Shown piece after piece: positions 1 through 11,771 of a stretch of 64,000 nt of DNA. A program made the position numbers and the translations under genes. Every line of letters starts with the position of its first letter. Within the stretch, counting starts at the first letter, position 1. The notes under the pieces were generated by a model. It did no database searches. It worked only from the letters and a program-made list of their open reading frames with translations, and was not told where the DNA came from. The stretch is from positions 1,607,001 through 1,671,000 of the forward strand of contig NZ_UGHY01000002.1 in NCBI RefSeq assembly GCF_900450995.1, in the 5' to 3' direction. This DNA comes from Haemophilus parainfluenzae (GTDB lineage: Bacteria > Pseudomonadota > Gammaproteobacteria > Enterobacterales > Pasteurellaceae).

Positions 1-284
1 CTAATCGTCACCATATCTTCATTGTGGATTTTACCTTGTTTTAATGCCGCACCAACCACGTAGCTAGTCATCATTTTTGTTAATGAAGCAGGGTATTGGC
101 GTTGGTCTGGGTTAAGTGATGCAAGTACTACACCAGAATTGTAATCCATTAAAACATAAGTTTGTGCATTCACTTCCGGTACTGCGATACCGTATTGAAT
201 ATCCTCAGCGGCAGCAAATGTTGATGCTGCCATTAATCCCGAGCAGAGTACAATTTTTTTCAATTTTGCCGATTGTTTTAACAT
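1..284 (-). CDS. dacA: D-alanyl-D-alanine carboxypeptidase (PBP5/6), 5' part only
   Basis: Only the first ~94 codons are in the window; the gene runs off the left edge. The protein starts MLKQSAKLKK, has a Sec signal peptide ending near AAA-ED (about residue 26), and carries the serine acyl-enzyme motif SLTK at residues 67-70 followed by MMTSYVVG, which is typical of class C PBP5/PBP6. The family trims the terminal D-Ala from peptidoglycan stem peptides in the periplasm. It sits just upstream of rlpA-rodA-mrdA on the same strand, the usual Haemophilus order. The SXN and KTG motifs and the C-terminal membrane anchor lie outside the window. Confidence 0.93.
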   Translation of the reverse strand, partial: MLKQSAKLKKIVLCSGLMAASTFAAAEDIQYGIAVPEVNAQTYVLMDYNSGVVLASLNPDQRQYPASLTKMMTSYVVGAALKQGKIHNEDMVTI

Positions 285-302
285 AGCATTTCCTTTAATA
301 GC

Positions 303-1163
303 TTATTGGTTTTTATAAGTATAAACGATTACAGGTTGCCCATTGATCGTTTTTTGTAATTTTGTTTTTAATTGATTAATATCCGCTTGATCCGCAATTG
401 GGCCAAAATGGATTTCGTAGTTTCGTCCATTTTGGTTAATTTCGGTTTTTATGTCATCTAATGCGAGCTTTGTGATGATGTTTTCTGCTTGATTTTTTGA
501 CGACAGCGCGAGTAGTTTTAGCTTGAAGACAGTTTTTGCATCGCTTGTGCTGTCTGAGTTCTGATTTTTTTTTTCGCTATTTTTATTGATGGCTAAACGA
601 TCACTGGCTTCTTGCGTTTTAGCATGCTTAGCGAGTGTTTTAGCTCCTGCACCTGAAATTTGACCTTGATTATCTACATGTAAGGCTTCAATTCTAACAT
701 GTCCCGTTCCACGAGCAATAAGCCCCAATTCTTTAGCTGCAGAATGCGATAAGTCGATGATACGTTTCTCACTAAACGGACCTCGATCATTAATCCGTAC
801 AATCACTTTACGATTATTGTGTAAGTTTGTGACAACCGCATAAGAGTTTAAAGGCAATGTTTTATGTGCAGCTGTAAAAAGTGATGAATCGTAGCGTTCA
901 CCATTGGCTGTTTTTCTTCCATTAAATTTATTGTGATAATAACTTGCGGCGCCTTCTTTTGAATAGTTTTTTGATTCATCTCCTTGTGTAGTATAAGTTT
1001 TGCCGTTTACTTCATAACTTTGTGGTGTAGGAATAGTTGTTTTTATAGATAAAGAATCCCCTTGGATGCCATACATTTTTGGGGTATCAGCAAAGCTAGA
1101 TAAACTAAATCCCATAATTAATGTGAAAAGTGCGGTCGTTTTTAAGATGTTTTTTAATTTCAT
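303..1163 (-). CDS. rlpA: RlpA-family septal ring lytic transglycosylase with SPOR domain
   Basis: A 286-residue exported protein. Start chosen at ATG (MKLKNIL) because the reading frame upstream offers only a TTG. A signal peptide of about 25 residues ends SSFA-D with no lipobox cysteine, so this copy looks soluble rather than a lipoprotein as in E. coli. A double-psi beta-barrel domain (about 70-165) contains the GRKTANGERYD and RINDRGPF motifs, including the Asp expected for glycan cleavage. The C-terminal ~75 residues look like a SPOR domain that binds denuded septal glycan. It lies between dacA and rodA, consistent with a role in wall remodelling at division. A USS lies in the signal-peptide coding region near 1131. 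Confidence 0.9.
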   Translation of the reverse strand: MKLKNILKTTALFTLIMGFSLSSFADTPKMYGIQGDSLSIKTTIPTPQSYEVNGKTYTTQGDESKNYSKEGAASYYHNKFNGRKTANGERYDSSLFTAAHKTLPLNSYAVVTNLHNNRKVIVRINDRGPFSEKRIIDLSHSAAKELGLIARGTGHVRIEALHVDNQGQISGAGAKTLAKHAKTQEASDRLAINKNSEKKNQNSDSTSDAKTVFKLKLLALSSKNQAENIITKLALDDIKTEINQNGRNYEIHFGPIADQADINQLKTKLQKTINGQPVIVYTYKNQ

Positions 1164-1217
1164 ACTTATTACTGTCAATATTATTGCTGTATTCCTATAA
1201 GAAAGCCAAAAAGGAAA

Positions 1218-2333
1218 TTAGTTCCCTTTCATAAAGCGAGGTTTGTGAGTATGAATGGACATCACTAAACCAAAGCTCGCCATGATAGCGACATAAGAGG
1301 TGCCCCCATAGCTAAAGAGAGGCAAAGGCACACCAACCACGGGCAAAATACCGCTCACCATACCAATATTTACGAAAACATAAACGAAGAATATCAGTGT
1401 GGTAGCACCAGCAAGAATACGCCCGAAAGAGGTTTCTGCATTTACCGCAATCATTAAGCCACGGATAATAATAAACAAATAAATTGCCATCAGAATAAGA
1501 AAACCGACCATTCCATGTTCTTCACTCATCACGGCAAAAATAAAATCAGTGTGTGGTTCAGGTAAAAATTCTAATTGGGATTGTGTCCCTTGCATCCATC
1601 CTTTGCCAGATATACCGCCTGAACCGATAGCAATTTTGGATTGCAAAATATGATAGCCCGCCCCAAGAGGATCTTTCTCTGGGTCAAGTAAGGTTAATAC
1701 ACGCATGCGTTGGTAGTCATGCATTAAATACATCCACATGATAGGAATAAATGCTGCTAAGCCAACTACTGCAGCAAGAATAAGCCACCAACTCATGCCT
1801 GCTAAGAATACCACGAATAAGCCCGATGCACTAACCAGAATTGATGTACCCAAGTCAGGTTGAATAGCCACAAGTAAAGTTGGTACCATAATCATGGTGA
1901 TAGCAATGAAAGTTTCGCTTATTTTCGGTGGTAGTGGACGGTTACCTAAATATACCGCTACCATTAATGGAACCGCGAGTTTTACAATTTCAGACGGCTG
2001 AAAGCGAATAAAGCCGAGATCTAGCCAACGCTGTGCTCCTTTACTAGTTGTACCGAAGGCATCAACTAAAATCAGCATAATAAAACCAACCAAATATAAA
2101 TAAGGGGCGAGACGCTGATAAAATTTAGGGGGAAGCTGTGCCATAATCATCATGACAACAAAACCTAATATGACCTGAATGATACGGTTTTGGAACATTA
2201 CTTCACTGGCACCAGATGCACTATAAAGCACAAGCATACCATAGGCAGTAATGGCGCCTAAACCAATAAATAATAAGAAATCAATATGTAAGCGTTGCCA
2301 TAATCGCAAGCATAAAGGCACTTTTTCTTCCAT
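1218..2333 (-). CDS. rodA: Rod-shape peptidoglycan glycosyltransferase RodA (SEDS family)
   Basis: A 371-residue polytopic inner-membrane protein of the SEDS family, polymerising lipid II into glycan strands during cell elongation. It carries the conserved SEDS segments [15 protein letters not shown] and [16 protein letters not shown] and a C-terminal [12 protein letters not shown] segment. Its start codon overlaps the mrdA stop codon by one base (TAATG), which suggests translational coupling with its cognate transpeptidase PBP2. Length is normal for the family. Confidence 0.95.
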   Translation of the reverse strand: MEEKVPLCLRLWQRLHIDFLLFIGLGAITAYGMLVLYSASGASEVMFQNRIIQVILGFVVMMIMAQLPPKFYQRLAPYLYLVGFIMLILVDAFGTTSKGAQRWLDLGFIRFQPSEIVKLAVPLMVAVYLGNRPLPPKISETFIAITMIMVPTLLVAIQPDLGTSILVSASGLFVVFLAGMSWWLILAAVVGLAAFIPIMWMYLMHDYQRMRVLTLLDPEKDPLGAGYHILQSKIAIGSGGISGKGWMQGTQSQLEFLPEPHTDFIFAVMSEEHGMVGFLILMAIYLFIIIRGLMIAVNAETSFGRILAGATTLIFFVYVFVNIGMVSGILPVVGVPLPLFSYGGTSYVAIMASFGLVMSIHTHKPRFMKGN

Positions 2334-4309
2334 TATTCATTCTCACTTGGTTGGGGTTCTTGCGCTGGTACGTCTAACTCAGTTTGGTCCGTCATCTTTT
2401 CTTTTTCTGCATTTTGTTGATGTTCAATTTGCGGCAAGCGTTTATTTAGATAGAAATCCATAATTTGACGCACAATTGGCGCAGCATTACTTGAGCCGCC
2501 ACCTGCATTTTCTAAAATAATCGTGACAACTAATTTCGGATCTTCGTAAGGTGCATAAGCAGTGAACCAAGCATGGTCATGCAATTCTTTTTTCAATCCT
2601 GCAGCATTATATTTTTGGTTTTCTTTTAAGCTGAAAACCTGCGCAGTACCGGATTTCCCTGCTACATGGTAATTCGTGCCGATAAAGGCTTTTCGTCCAG
2701 TCCCCGCACCTGAATTCACCACATTGAACATACCTCGCTTAGCTGCGTCCCAATAAGCTTGTTTAGGATCGGTAATATCTTCATATAAAAGTGGGTCTTG
2801 ATAGGGCTCAATGGTGGCACCTTCAACTGATTTCATTAAATGTGGTGTATGAATTTTACCGTTATTGACTACAATAGAGGTCGCTTTTGCTACTTGTAAT
2901 GGTGTCGCTGTCCAATAACCCTGACCAATACCTACTGAGATTGTATCGCCTTGTACCCAAGGTCTTTTATAACGTTTTTGTTTCCATTCTTTACTCGGCA
3001 TATTGGCTGTGGCTTCTTCTTGAATTTCAATACCTGTAGGCATACCAAATCCAAAACGTTTCATCCACATAGAGAAACGATCAATACCTAAATTAAAGGC
3101 GGTTTGATAGAAGAAGGTATCCGATGATTCAGTAATGGCTTTGTTTAAATCCGTATAACCATGCCCTGTTTTTTTCCAATCTCGGAAGCGTTTTGTGGAG
3201 TTTGGTAATGTCCAGTAACCAGGGTCAAAAATCGTGGTGTTAGGTGTAATCACCCCTTCAGTTAATGCTGCAACAGCAACGAATGGTTTTACAGTGGAGG
3301 CAGGTGGATAGACCCCTTGTGTCGCACGACTATAAAGCGGTCGAGTAGGGTCTTCTAGTAAACGTTTGTAATCGCTAGAAGAAATACCATCGACGAATAA
3401 ATTATTATCATAGCTTGGTGTTGAAACCATCGCTAATACGCTGTTATCTTTCGGGTCAAGCACAACGACAGCGCCTTTTTGACCTGAAAGGAGCGACATA
3501 ATGTAGCGTTGAAGGGTGAAATCGATTGTCAGATGAATACTTTTACCCGCAGTGGCTGGTTGCTCACGTAATTTACGGACAACTTTCCCGCGGTTATTGA
3601 TTTCCACCTCTTCAAAACCCGTCGTACCGTGGAGTTGTTCTTCGTAATAACGCTCAATACCCAATTTCCCCATGTCCGTAGAGCCAGAATAGTTAGCAAA
3701 TTTTTCCTCTTTTTTGAGGCGCTCAACATCTCGGTCATTAATACGTCCCACATAACCCAAGATATGAGTCATAGCTTCGCCGTACAGATAATTTCGTTTG
3801 AAATAAGGACGAATGTCAAGGCTTGGATATTTATACTGGTTTACTGCAAAACGGGCAATTTGTTCTTCCGTTAAGCTAGGTTTGAGTAAAATCGGTGTAT
3901 AGCGTGTGCCGCGACGACGCTCTTTTTGGAAATGCTCAATGTCTTCGTCTGTGAGCCCTACAACATAGCGCAACTCTTCAAAAGTGCGGTCTAAATTTTC
4001 AGTTTTTTCTGGCACGATATATAAGCCGAAAAAGGTGAGGTTTTCAGCCAGTAATTCGCCGTAACGGTCGTAAATTAATCCACGAGTAGGAGGAAGCGGA
4101 AGCAATTTAATACGGTTACCATTCGAGCGAGTTTGGTACATGTCGTAATTCACCACCTGGAGATGGTAAATATTGGCAAATAATACGCCACTTAATGCCA
4201 AAATACCGATGAATGCCACCAATGTCCGACGCGCAAACAAGTTCCGCTCCGCTTTCTTATCGCGGATCGGTTCGTTGGTTGGGGCAGCAAAGAATTTCTT
4301 TAAATTCAT
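2333..4309 (-). CDS. mrdA: Penicillin-binding protein 2, peptidoglycan transpeptidase
   Basis: A 658-residue class B PBP that crosslinks peptidoglycan in the elongasome together with RodA and MreBCD. One N-terminal membrane helix (about 30-50) is followed by a dimerisation/pedestal domain with the family signature [15 protein letters not shown], then the transpeptidase domain. The active-site Ser is in PASTVKPF (about S338), the SXN-type motif is SSD in ITESSDTFF, and the KTG-type motif is KSGTAQ. The tail (after about 625) is charged and low-complexity. It precedes rodA and follows rlmH in one operon. Confidence 0.95.
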   Translation of the reverse strand: MNLKKFFAAPTNEPIRDKKAERNLFARRTLVAFIGILALSGVLFANIYHLQVVNYDMYQTRSNGNRIKLLPLPPTRGLIYDRYGELLAENLTFFGLYIVPEKTENLDRTFEELRYVVGLTDEDIEHFQKERRRGTRYTPILLKPSLTEEQIARFAVNQYKYPSLDIRPYFKRNYLYGEAMTHILGYVGRINDRDVERLKKEEKFANYSGSTDMGKLGIERYYEEQLHGTTGFEEVEINNRGKVVRKLREQPATAGKSIHLTIDFTLQRYIMSLLSGQKGAVVVLDPKDNSVLAMVSTPSYDNNLFVDGISSSDYKRLLEDPTRPLYSRATQGVYPPASTVKPFVAVAALTEGVITPNTTIFDPGYWTLPNSTKRFRDWKKTGHGYTDLNKAITESSDTFFYQTAFNLGIDRFSMWMKRFGFGMPTGIEIQEEATANMPSKEWKQKRYKRPWVQGDTISVGIGQGYWTATPLQVAKATSIVVNNGKIHTPHLMKSVEGATIEPYQDPLLYEDITDPKQAYWDAAKRGMFNVVNSGAGTGRKAFIGTNYHVAGKSGTAQVFSLKENQKYNAAGLKKELHDHAWFTAYAPYEDPKLVVTIILENAGGGSSNAAPIVRQIMDFYLNKRLPQIEHQQNAEKEKMTDQTELDVPAQEPQPSENE

Positions 4310-4324
4310 CGGTAGTGTAACGCG

Positions 4325-4792
4325 TTATTCTCTGTGATAAGGATGATTTGTGGTTAGCGACCAGGCACGGTATAAGCTTTCTGCCACGACAACCCTCACT
4401 AATGGATGTGGCATTGTGAGCGGAGAAAGTGACCAGCTTTGTTCTGCCGCAGCTTTGCATTCAGGGGATAAACCTTCAGGTCCACCAATAAGCAAACACA
4501 CATCACGACCATCGTTTTTCCAACTCTCTAATTGTTCAGCAAGTTGTGGCGTTGTCCAAGGTTTGCCTGGAATATCTAATGTCACCACTTTGCCTTTTCC
4601 GCAAGCGGCAAGCATCGCTTTACCTTCTTGTTCTAAGATGCGTTTAATATCCGCATTTTTTCCACGCTTGCCTGCTGGAATTTCAATGAGTTCAAAAGGC
4701 ATATCTTTAGGAAAACGACGTTGGTATTCTTCGAATCCAGTTGTCACCCAAGCTGGCATTTTTGTGCCCACAGCGATTAATGTGATTTTCAT
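4325..4792 (-). CDS. rlmH: 23S rRNA pseudouridine-1915 N3-methyltransferase
   Basis: A 155-residue SPOUT methyltransferase that modifies pseudouridine 1915 in helix 69 of 23S rRNA on the 70S ribosome. The start [13 protein letters not shown] matches the family; an ATG 15 bases upstream would add MKGKR and is less likely. The SAM-binding trefoil knot is visible as LIGGPEGLS plus the C-terminal [25 protein letters not shown], ending NHPYHRE as in the E. coli protein. It is followed by mrdA with a short gap and preceded by rsfS, the conserved gammaproteobacterial order. Confidence 0.95.
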   Translation of the reverse strand: MKITLIAVGTKMPAWVTTGFEEYQRRFPKDMPFELIEIPAGKRGKNADIKRILEQEGKAMLAACGKGKVVTLDIPGKPWTTPQLAEQLESWKNDGRDVCLLIGGPEGLSPECKAAAEQSWSLSPLTMPHPLVRVVVAESLYRAWSLTTNHPYHRE

Positions 4793-4831
4793 CCTTTTCC
4801 CTTTCAAAACACAATCAAAATTGACCGCACT

Positions 4832-5140
4832 CTATGCCCAAAGTTTTTCTAACTGATACATCTCACGTGCATCACGTTGCATAATATGTACGATAGTTTG
4901 ACCGAGATCGACCACGATCCAATCAGCCGTATTACGACCTTCTTCACCAAAGGTCTCATAACCGGCTTTTTTACATTCCGCAATAAGGTTATCGGCCATA
5001 GCAGAGACTTGACGGCTAGATGTGCCGGTACAAATAATCATATTTTCAGTAATCGATGATTTGCCTTTTACATCAAAATGCACAATTTCTGTGCCTTTTA
5101 AATCATCGAGTTTATCAATTACAAATTCAACTAATGACAT
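4832..5140 (-). CDS. rsfS: Ribosomal silencing factor RsfS
   Basis: A 102-residue protein of the Iojap/RsfS family, which binds ribosomal protein L14 and blocks subunit joining when nutrients run low. Motifs seen are [27 protein letters not shown] and the C-terminal [30 protein letters not shown] clear AGGAAAAG ribosome-binding site precedes the ATG. It is the first gene of the rsfS-rlmH-mrdA-rodA run; the upstream gap to yidE holds the yidE terminator. Confidence 0.95.
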   Translation of the reverse strand: MSLVEFVIDKLDDLKGTEIVHFDVKGKSSITENMIICTGTSSRQVSAMADNLIAECKKAGYETFGEEGRNTADWIVVDLGQTIVHIMQRDAREMYQLEKLWA

Positions 5141-5256
5141 TTCTTTTCCTATTTGAATAAAGCGGTGAATTCTATCATTGAATGAGGGAAAGGGGTAGGC
5201 TTAGGGCGGATTTTATTTGAATTGTTTTATGATTGTAATGGTGCTTAGCATAAATA

Positions 5257-5279
5257 TTGGGGCAGTGATACTGCCCCAA
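5257..5279 (-). terminator. Hairpin terminator after the YidE transporter
   Basis: Perfect 10-bp inverted repeat TTGGGGCAGT / ACTGCCCCAA with a 3-base loop, 14 bases beyond the yidE stop codon on the minus strand. The following T-run is weak (ATATTTATG), so termination may be partial. Confidence 0.6.
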
Positions 5280-5292
5280 GTTTGAAAGGGTA

Positions 5293-6945
5293 TTAAACCC
5301 ATAAAAGAATCACTAACAATTGTGGTGAAATGATCCGCAGGAACATTGTGAGCGGATAGACTGTCGCATAGGAGAGTGCAGCAGCACCACTTCCTTCTTT
5401 CAGTTCATTGGCGAAAGCAAGCGCAGGAGGATCCGTCATCGAACCCGCCAATAAACCACAAAGTGAAAGGTAGTTTAATTTAGCATATAAACGCGCAATA
5501 ACACCCACAATCATTAATGGTACGAGTGTGATAAAAATACCGTAGCCCATCCATTCAAGACCAGAACCATTGGTGAGTGTGTCCACAAAGCTACCACCAG
5601 ATTTTAAACCCACCACAGCGAGGAAGAGCACAATACCAATTTCTCGTAAAGCTAAGTTAGCACTTGGCGGCATAAACCAATAGAGTTTACCGATAGAGCC
5701 AATTCGAGCTAGGATTAACGCGACAACTAATGGTCCACCAGCAAGACCTAATTTTAATGCCACAGGGAAACCTGGAATATAGAAAGGAATGGAGCCGAGT
5801 AATACCCCTAACCCAATCCCAATAAATACTGGCAACATTTGTACTTGTAGCAGTTTCTGTTTGGCGTTTCCAATAACTGAAATGGCTTGATTGAGAATGT
5901 CGGTTTTGCCAACCATATGCAATACATCACCAAATTGAAGTGTTGTATGCGCAGTTGGTACCAGTTCCACACCGGCACGATTTAAACGTGAAATCACTAC
6001 ACCGTATTTTTGATGAATGCCAAGATGACGAATTTGTTTCCCTAGAACCTTTTCATTTGTCACGACCACGCGTTCAGAACGAATTTCGCCACTCAAGCTT
6101 GCTACAGGGATATCTACTTCTTCCCCAATAATTAGGTGCATTTTTTTCAACCCTTCAGGATTACCGACCAAATGTAAAATATCGCCAAGTTGAACATCGG
6201 TATCCGCTTTTGGCACAATGACGAGCTCACCTCGTTTCAAGCGAGAGCATACGACATCTTCATCATCAAAACCAGGAATCTCAATCAAATGGATACCATT
6301 AAGATTAGTATTGGTGACTTTCAGAGACATGCTTTTGAGGGCTTCTTTATCGTGACCACTTTCTTTTTCAAAATTTACTGCTTCTTCATCCACTTTAATT
6401 TTAAAGAAAAGACGAATAAGCCACATAGAAAGCAAAATACCACAAATCCCAAAAGGATAGGCCATGGCGTAGGCCATCCCCATGTTAGACGTCGTCTGCG
6501 ACATGCCTAATTCTGACAGAATTTGCTGACCTGCACCGAGAGATGGCGTATTTGTGACAGCACCGGAGTAAATACCAAGTGCGACATCAAGGGGAATATC
6601 TGCAAACTTATAAATGAGAATCGTCACTAACGCACCGAGCACAACAATTAAGATCCCTAACCCATTTAAGGTTAATCCTGATTGCCGTAAGGAAGCAAAA
6701 AAGCCCGGTCCTACTTGAATACCAATTGTATAAACAAACAGAATTAAGCCGAACTCTTGCACAAAATGTAACGTATGACTATCCAGTTTAATGCCATATT
6801 GCGTAGTAAAATGGGCAACCAAAATACCACCAAATAATACGCCACCAATACCTAATCCTACACCTTTAATTTTAAAATGCCCGATCCATAGACCAATTAC
6901 GGCAACGAGGGCAAGCAAACTAATGGTAATCGCAGTTTCACTCAT
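5293..6945 (-). CDS. yidE: YidE/AspT-family putative transporter with two RCK_C (TrkA-C) domains
   Basis: A 550-residue inner-membrane protein of the AspT/YidE/YbjL antiporter family. Two blocks of about five membrane segments (about 1-180 and 370-550) flank two tandem cytoplasmic RCK_C domains (about 200-285 and 290-365), each ending with a LGDILHLVG / FGDVLHMVG signature. The substrate is unknown. Haemophilus has an orthologue in the same place, between rsfS and the ABC exporter. Start ATG has an AGAGG ribosome-binding site. The specific symbol follows the E. coli homologue. Confidence 0.85.
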   Translation of the reverse strand: MSETAITISLLALVAVIGLWIGHFKIKGVGLGIGGVLFGGILVAHFTTQYGIKLDSHTLHFVQEFGLILFVYTIGIQVGPGFFASLRQSGLTLNGLGILIVVLGALVTILIYKFADIPLDVALGIYSGAVTNTPSLGAGQQILSELGMSQTTSNMGMAYAMAYPFGICGILLSMWLIRLFFKIKVDEEAVNFEKESGHDKEALKSMSLKVTNTNLNGIHLIEIPGFDDEDVVCSRLKRGELVIVPKADTDVQLGDILHLVGNPEGLKKMHLIIGEEVDIPVASLSGEIRSERVVVTNEKVLGKQIRHLGIHQKYGVVISRLNRAGVELVPTAHTTLQFGDVLHMVGKTDILNQAISVIGNAKQKLLQVQMLPVFIGIGLGVLLGSIPFYIPGFPVALKLGLAGGPLVVALILARIGSIGKLYWFMPPSANLALREIGIVLFLAVVGLKSGGSFVDTLTNGSGLEWMGYGIFITLVPLMIVGVIARLYAKLNYLSLCGLLAGSMTDPPALAFANELKEGSGAAALSYATVYPLTMFLRIISPQLLVILLWV

Positions 6946-7110
6946 ACCGACCTCTAATTTATTAAAAATTTAACTATTTTGGATTATATCAATTTGATTT
7001 CCTACCCGCTTGTAACAAAGTCAAAAAATGTTATATCCATCACATTTTTTCTTGCTTAAAAATAAACACCGCCTAAAATGACCGCACTTTTTTGATTTTA
7101 TAGGTTGATT

Positions 7111-8901
7111 ATGGATTACGCTCAAGAGGCCATTAATTCGCTTTTATGGATAGTAAAAACACTAGCGATGACAGCTGTCGTGTTTAGCTTTGGTATTTTC
7201 TTATTAGTCCGTTTTACCCATTGGGGTAAACAATTTTGGCAATTTGCGGGTGGGTATCTTTCACCACGCCGAAGTATTAAACCTCTGCTATTTTTCTTGT
7301 TAATTGTGGCGATGACATTGGTCAGTGTGCGTATTAGCTTGGTGCATTCCGAGTGGTATAACAATATGTACACATCCTTACAGGAATTTAATGAACCTGT
7401 GTTTTGGGATCAAATGGTGCTGTTTTGTGTGATTGCGACAAGCTCAGTCATGACGGCATTACTTAGCTACTATTTAGAACAACGCTTTTCTATTAATTGG
7501 ATTGAATGGTTGAATAGTCAGTTAGTAGGTAAATGGATGGATAATCGTGCGTACTATAAAACCCAGTATGTTTCTGCTAACTTAGATAACCCCGATCAAC
7601 GTATTCAACAAGATGTGCAATCTTATGTGAGAACTTCGCTTTCCTTAAGCACTGGTGTGATTGATGCTGTCACCTCGATGATTTCTTACACGATCTTATT
7701 GTGGGGATTAGCGGGGCCGATGATTGTATTTGGTACTGAAATTCCTCGTATGATGGTGTTCTTGGTGTTCACTTATGTGATTATCACTACTGCGATTGCA
7801 TTCCGTTTAGGACGTCCGTTAATTATGTTGAATTTCGTCAACGAACGCTTAAACGCTAACTATCGTTATTCTTTAATTCGTATCAAAGAATATGCAGAAA
7901 GTGTAGCATTTTATGCGGGTGAGAAAGTCGAGAGTAGCCAACTTTATAAACAATTCGGATCGGTGATCAATAACATGTGGGATATTGTTTATCGAACTTT
8001 AAAATTTTCTGGTTTTAACCTAGTGGTTAGCCAAGTTTCGGTTGTGTTCCCTTTGCTCATTCAAGTGGGACGTTATTTCGAGAAGCAAATTAAACTCGGC
8101 GATCTTATGCAAACGCTACAAGTATTTGGTAAGTTGCATTCAAATCTTTCGTTCTTCCGTAATTCTTACGATGGTTTTGCTGGATACAAAGCCACATTAG
8201 ATCGTTTAACAGGCTTTAGTTATGCGATTGATATGGCGAATCGTCAATCTACGTCGCATTTACATGAACACGAAACAGACGTGATCTTTAAGGATTTAAG
8301 CATCAGTAATCCATTTGGAAAAACCTTAATTGAGAATTTAAATTTAACTCTGCCAAAAGGTTCAACCCTATTAATCCAAGGTAATTCAGGCGTGGGGAAA
8401 ACCACGTTGTTGAGAACCGTGGCAGGGCTGTGGGCGTATTCTGAAGGGGATGTATATTGTCCAACCTACCAGCTTTTCTTATCGCAAAAACCTTATTTAC
8501 CACAAGGTAGTTTATTGACTGCACTGGCTTATCCGAATGAAGAAAAGGTCTTTAATCATGATGAGATGATTGAAGTATTAAAACAAGTGTCTTTAGGGCA
8601 TTTACAAGATCGTTTAGATCAAGAACAAGACTGGACACGTATTCTTTCTCTCGGTGAGCAACAACGTTTGGCTTTCGCTCGTTTGTTATTGCATAAACCA
8701 AACGTTGCTTTCTTGGATGAGGCAACTGCGAGTATGGATGAAGGCTTAGAAGATACGATGTATCGTCTATTAAAAGAACGTTTACCTAATACAACGGTTA
8801 TTAGCGTGGGGCATCGTTCAACTTTACAAGCTTTCCATCAGCAACAATTGATGATTTTAGGCAATGGCGAGTGGAGATTCATTGCCCGAAATCTCGTTTA
8901 A
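7111..8901 (+). CDS. ABC exporter of the YddA/SbmA-BacA-like type, fused permease and ATPase
   Basis: A 596-residue half-transporter. The N-terminal ~330 residues are a hydrophobic ABC_membrane_2-type domain like SbmA/BacA and peroxisomal ABCD proteins; the C-terminal part is an ATPase. Walker A GNSGVGKTT lies at about 423, the signature LSLGEQQRLAFARLL at about 510, and Walker B VAFLDEATASMDE at about 530. ATG chosen over a TTG two codons upstream. A USS lies just before it. The substrate is unknown (peptides, vitamins and fatty acyl-CoA are carried by relatives). It stands alone between divergent yidE and mreB. YddA is the closest family name I can give. Confidence 0.88.
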   Translation: MDYAQEAINSLLWIVKTLAMTAVVFSFGIFLLVRFTHWGKQFWQFAGGYLSPRRSIKPLLFFLLIVAMTLVSVRISLVHSEWYNNMYTSLQEFNEPVFWDQMVLFCVIATSSVMTALLSYYLEQRFSINWIEWLNSQLVGKWMDNRAYYKTQYVSANLDNPDQRIQQDVQSYVRTSLSLSTGVIDAVTSMISYTILLWGLAGPMIVFGTEIPRMMVFLVFTYVIITTAIAFRLGRPLIMLNFVNERLNANYRYSLIRIKEYAESVAFYAGEKVESSQLYKQFGSVINNMWDIVYRTLKFSGFNLVVSQVSVVFPLLIQVGRYFEKQIKLGDLMQTLQVFGKLHSNLSFFRNSYDGFAGYKATLDRLTGFSYAIDMANRQSTSHLHEHETDVIFKDLSISNPFGKTLIENLNLTLPKGSTLLIQGNSGVGKTTLLRTVAGLWAYSEGDVYCPTYQLFLSQKPYLPQGSLLTALAYPNEEKVFNHDEMIEVLKQVSLGHLQDRLDQEQDWTRILSLGEQQRLAFARLLLHKPNVAFLDEATASMDEGLEDTMYRLLKERLPNTTVISVGHRSTLQAFHQQQLMILGNGEWRFIARNLV

Positions 8902-8921
8902 AACACCATTAAAATTGACTG

Positions 8922-8956
8922 CACTTACCTTGTTAGAAAAAATAGTGAGGTAAGTG
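8922..8956 (+). terminator. Weak hairpin after the ABC exporter
   Basis: Perfect 9-bp inverted repeat CACTTACCT / AGGTAAGTG with a 17-base loop, 20 bases after the stop codon. There is no T-run, so it may be a 3' end stabiliser rather than an intrinsic terminator. Confidence 0.35.
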
Positions 8957-9039
8957 TAGATGAACAAAGTAAAAAATCCTGTTATCAAACTCAATTTTTT
9001 GGTACATTTAGCACAATTTTTTTCTATGCTCAGAAATGA

Positions 9040-10128
<1,089 letters not shown>

Positions 10129-10133
10129 TCTCT

Positions 10134-10192
10134 AAAAGTGCGGTCAGAAAAATCGGCGTTTTTAATTCGTCTGATTTTTTGACCGCACTTTT
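10134..10192 (+). terminator. Inverted-USS terminator between mreB and mreC
   Basis: Two opposed uptake sequences (AAAAGTGCGGTCAG at 10134 and its near-complement ending at 10192) form a long stem (AAAAGTGCGGTCAGAAAAATC against GATTTTTTGACCGCACTTTT) ending in a T-run. It starts 5 bases after the mreB stop codon. Confidence 0.8.
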
Positions 10193-10214
10193 CCTTTCAA
10201 CCCTAGGACAGTGA

Positions 10215-11279
10215 ATGAAACCCATTTTTGGTAAAGCACCACCATTAGGTATTCGACTCGCATTAGCAGTGATTGCTTCGATGACACTCATTTTAGTTGA
10301 TGGGCAAACCTCATCAATGACGAAGGCGCGTAGTGTCATGGAAACTGCTGTGGGGGGCTTGTATTACCTTGCGAATGGGCCAAGAACGGTTCTAGATGGT
10401 GTATCAAGTAACCTGGTGGATACCAATAAACTGCTTATTGAAAATAAAGTATTGCGTGAGCAGTTGCGTGAGAAAAATGCCGATCTTTTATTATTGGACC
10501 AACTCAAGGTAGAAAACCAACGTCTTCGTTTACTGCTTAATTCGCCTTTACGCACCGATGAATATAAAAAGATTGCAGAAGTGCTCACAGCAGAAACCGA
10601 CGTCTATCGTCAGCAAGTGGTGATCAATCAAGGTGAACGTGATGGTGCTTATGTCGGTCAGCCAGTGATTGATGAAAAAGGGATGATCGGACAGATTATA
10701 TCTGTCGGCGAGAATACAAGCCGAGTATTACTTTTGACCGATGTGACCCATTCAATTCCAGTGCAAGTTTTACGTAATGATGTGCGCGTGATCGCGAGTG
10801 GCACAGGGCACTCAGATGAACTTACCTTAGATAATGTGCCTCGTTCTGTGGATATTGAAAAAGGCGATTTATTGGTGACTTCCGGTTTGGGCGGCCGTTT
10901 TGTGGAAGGCTATCCTGTGGCTGTTGTGCAAAGCGTCTCTCGTGATGGCTCAAATTACTTTGCAACGGTGAAAGCGAAACCTTTGGCTGAGTTAGATCGT
11001 TTACGTTATTTGCTTTTACTTTGGCCGAGCAATCTTGATATGTCGAAAGTCAAATCCATGTCACCAGAAGAAGTGCGTCGCCTTGTACAGCAACGTTTAG
11101 AAAGTCAAGCTAATGAAGCAACTCATTCAGTGAGTAAAACCAAAATTACAGATGATCAAGAGGATGGCGTACAGCCGCATACAGGAAAAGAAATTGTGGA
11201 TCCTGACATTCCGACCACAATGCCTCAACAAGAGGAACCCATTTCTCCAGATCAGCAACAACATAGGGAAGAAGACTAA
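10215..11279 (+). CDS. mreC: Rod-shape-determining protein MreC
   Basis: A 354-residue periplasmic scaffold of the elongasome that binds and activates PBP2. One N-terminal membrane helix (about 12-30) is followed by a coiled coil (about 70-110, LLIENKVLREQLREKNADLLLLDQ region) and two beta domains with conserved YRQQVVINQGERDGAYVGQPV and ITSGLGGRF-like segments. The C-terminal ~70 residues are polar and probably disordered. The stop codon overlaps the mreD start. Confidence 0.95.
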   Translation: MKPIFGKAPPLGIRLALAVIASMTLILVDGQTSSMTKARSVMETAVGGLYYLANGPRTVLDGVSSNLVDTNKLLIENKVLREQLREKNADLLLLDQLKVENQRLRLLLNSPLRTDEYKKIAEVLTAETDVYRQQVVINQGERDGAYVGQPVIDEKGMIGQIISVGENTSRVLLLTDVTHSIPVQVLRNDVRVIASGTGHSDELTLDNVPRSVDIEKGDLLVTSGLGGRFVEGYPVAVVQSVSRDGSNYFATVKAKPLAELDRLRYLLLLWPSNLDMSKVKSMSPEEVRRLVQQRLESQANEATHSVSKTKITDDQEDGVQPHTGKEIVDPDIPTTMPQQEEPISPDQQQHREED

Positions 11280-11767
11280 TGCAAGGGCGTTTTATTTTTC
11301 AATGGGCGACCATTTTATGCTTCTTTGTTGTGGCATTAATTATGGAATTAGCACCATGGCCTGCAGGCTTTCAAGCTTTTAAACCGTCTTGGTTGGTTTT
11401 AGTTTTACTTTACTGGACGCTTGCTTTACCTGATAGAGTAAGCATTGGTTGGGCGTTTTTACTGGGGGTTTTATGGGATATTGTGCTAGGCTCTATTCTT
11501 GGGGTTCATGCACTGGTACTTTCAGTCGCCTTCTATTTTGTTTCCAAATATTACCTAATTTTGCGCAACCTTTCTCTTTGGTTCCAAAGTTTATTGGTAC
11601 TTCTTTTCGTTTTTGCGATTCGAGTAGCTATTTTCTTGGTTGAATTCTCTTTGCATGGGGCATTTTTCAACTGGCAGGAAATCTTTGGTGCCATTGCATC
11701 AGGTGTGTTATGGCCATGGGTTTTCTTATTGATGCGTACTGCACGTCGAAGAGTCGGATTGCATTAA
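11279..11767 (+). CDS. mreD: Rod-shape-determining protein MreD
   Basis: A 162-residue, highly hydrophobic inner-membrane protein with about five membrane segments; it joins MreC and the RodA-PBP2 pair in cell elongation. The start ATG overlaps the mreC stop by one base, and the family-typical APWPAGFQAFKPSWLVLVLLYW segment is near residue 25. A strong bidirectional terminator follows at once. Confidence 0.94.
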   Translation: MQGRFIFQWATILCFFVVALIMELAPWPAGFQAFKPSWLVLVLLYWTLALPDRVSIGWAFLLGVLWDIVLGSILGVHALVLSVAFYFVSKYYLILRNLSLWFQSLLVLLFVFAIRVAIFLVEFSLHGAFFNWQEIFGAIASGVLWPWVFLLMRTARRRVGLH

Positions 11768-11771
11768 TCGT

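Noticed and set aside
4350..4856. Plus-strand open frame opposite rlmH (and similar antisense frames throughout)
   Set aside because: No ribosome-binding site, no recognisable protein features, and fully covered by well-supported genes on the other strand.
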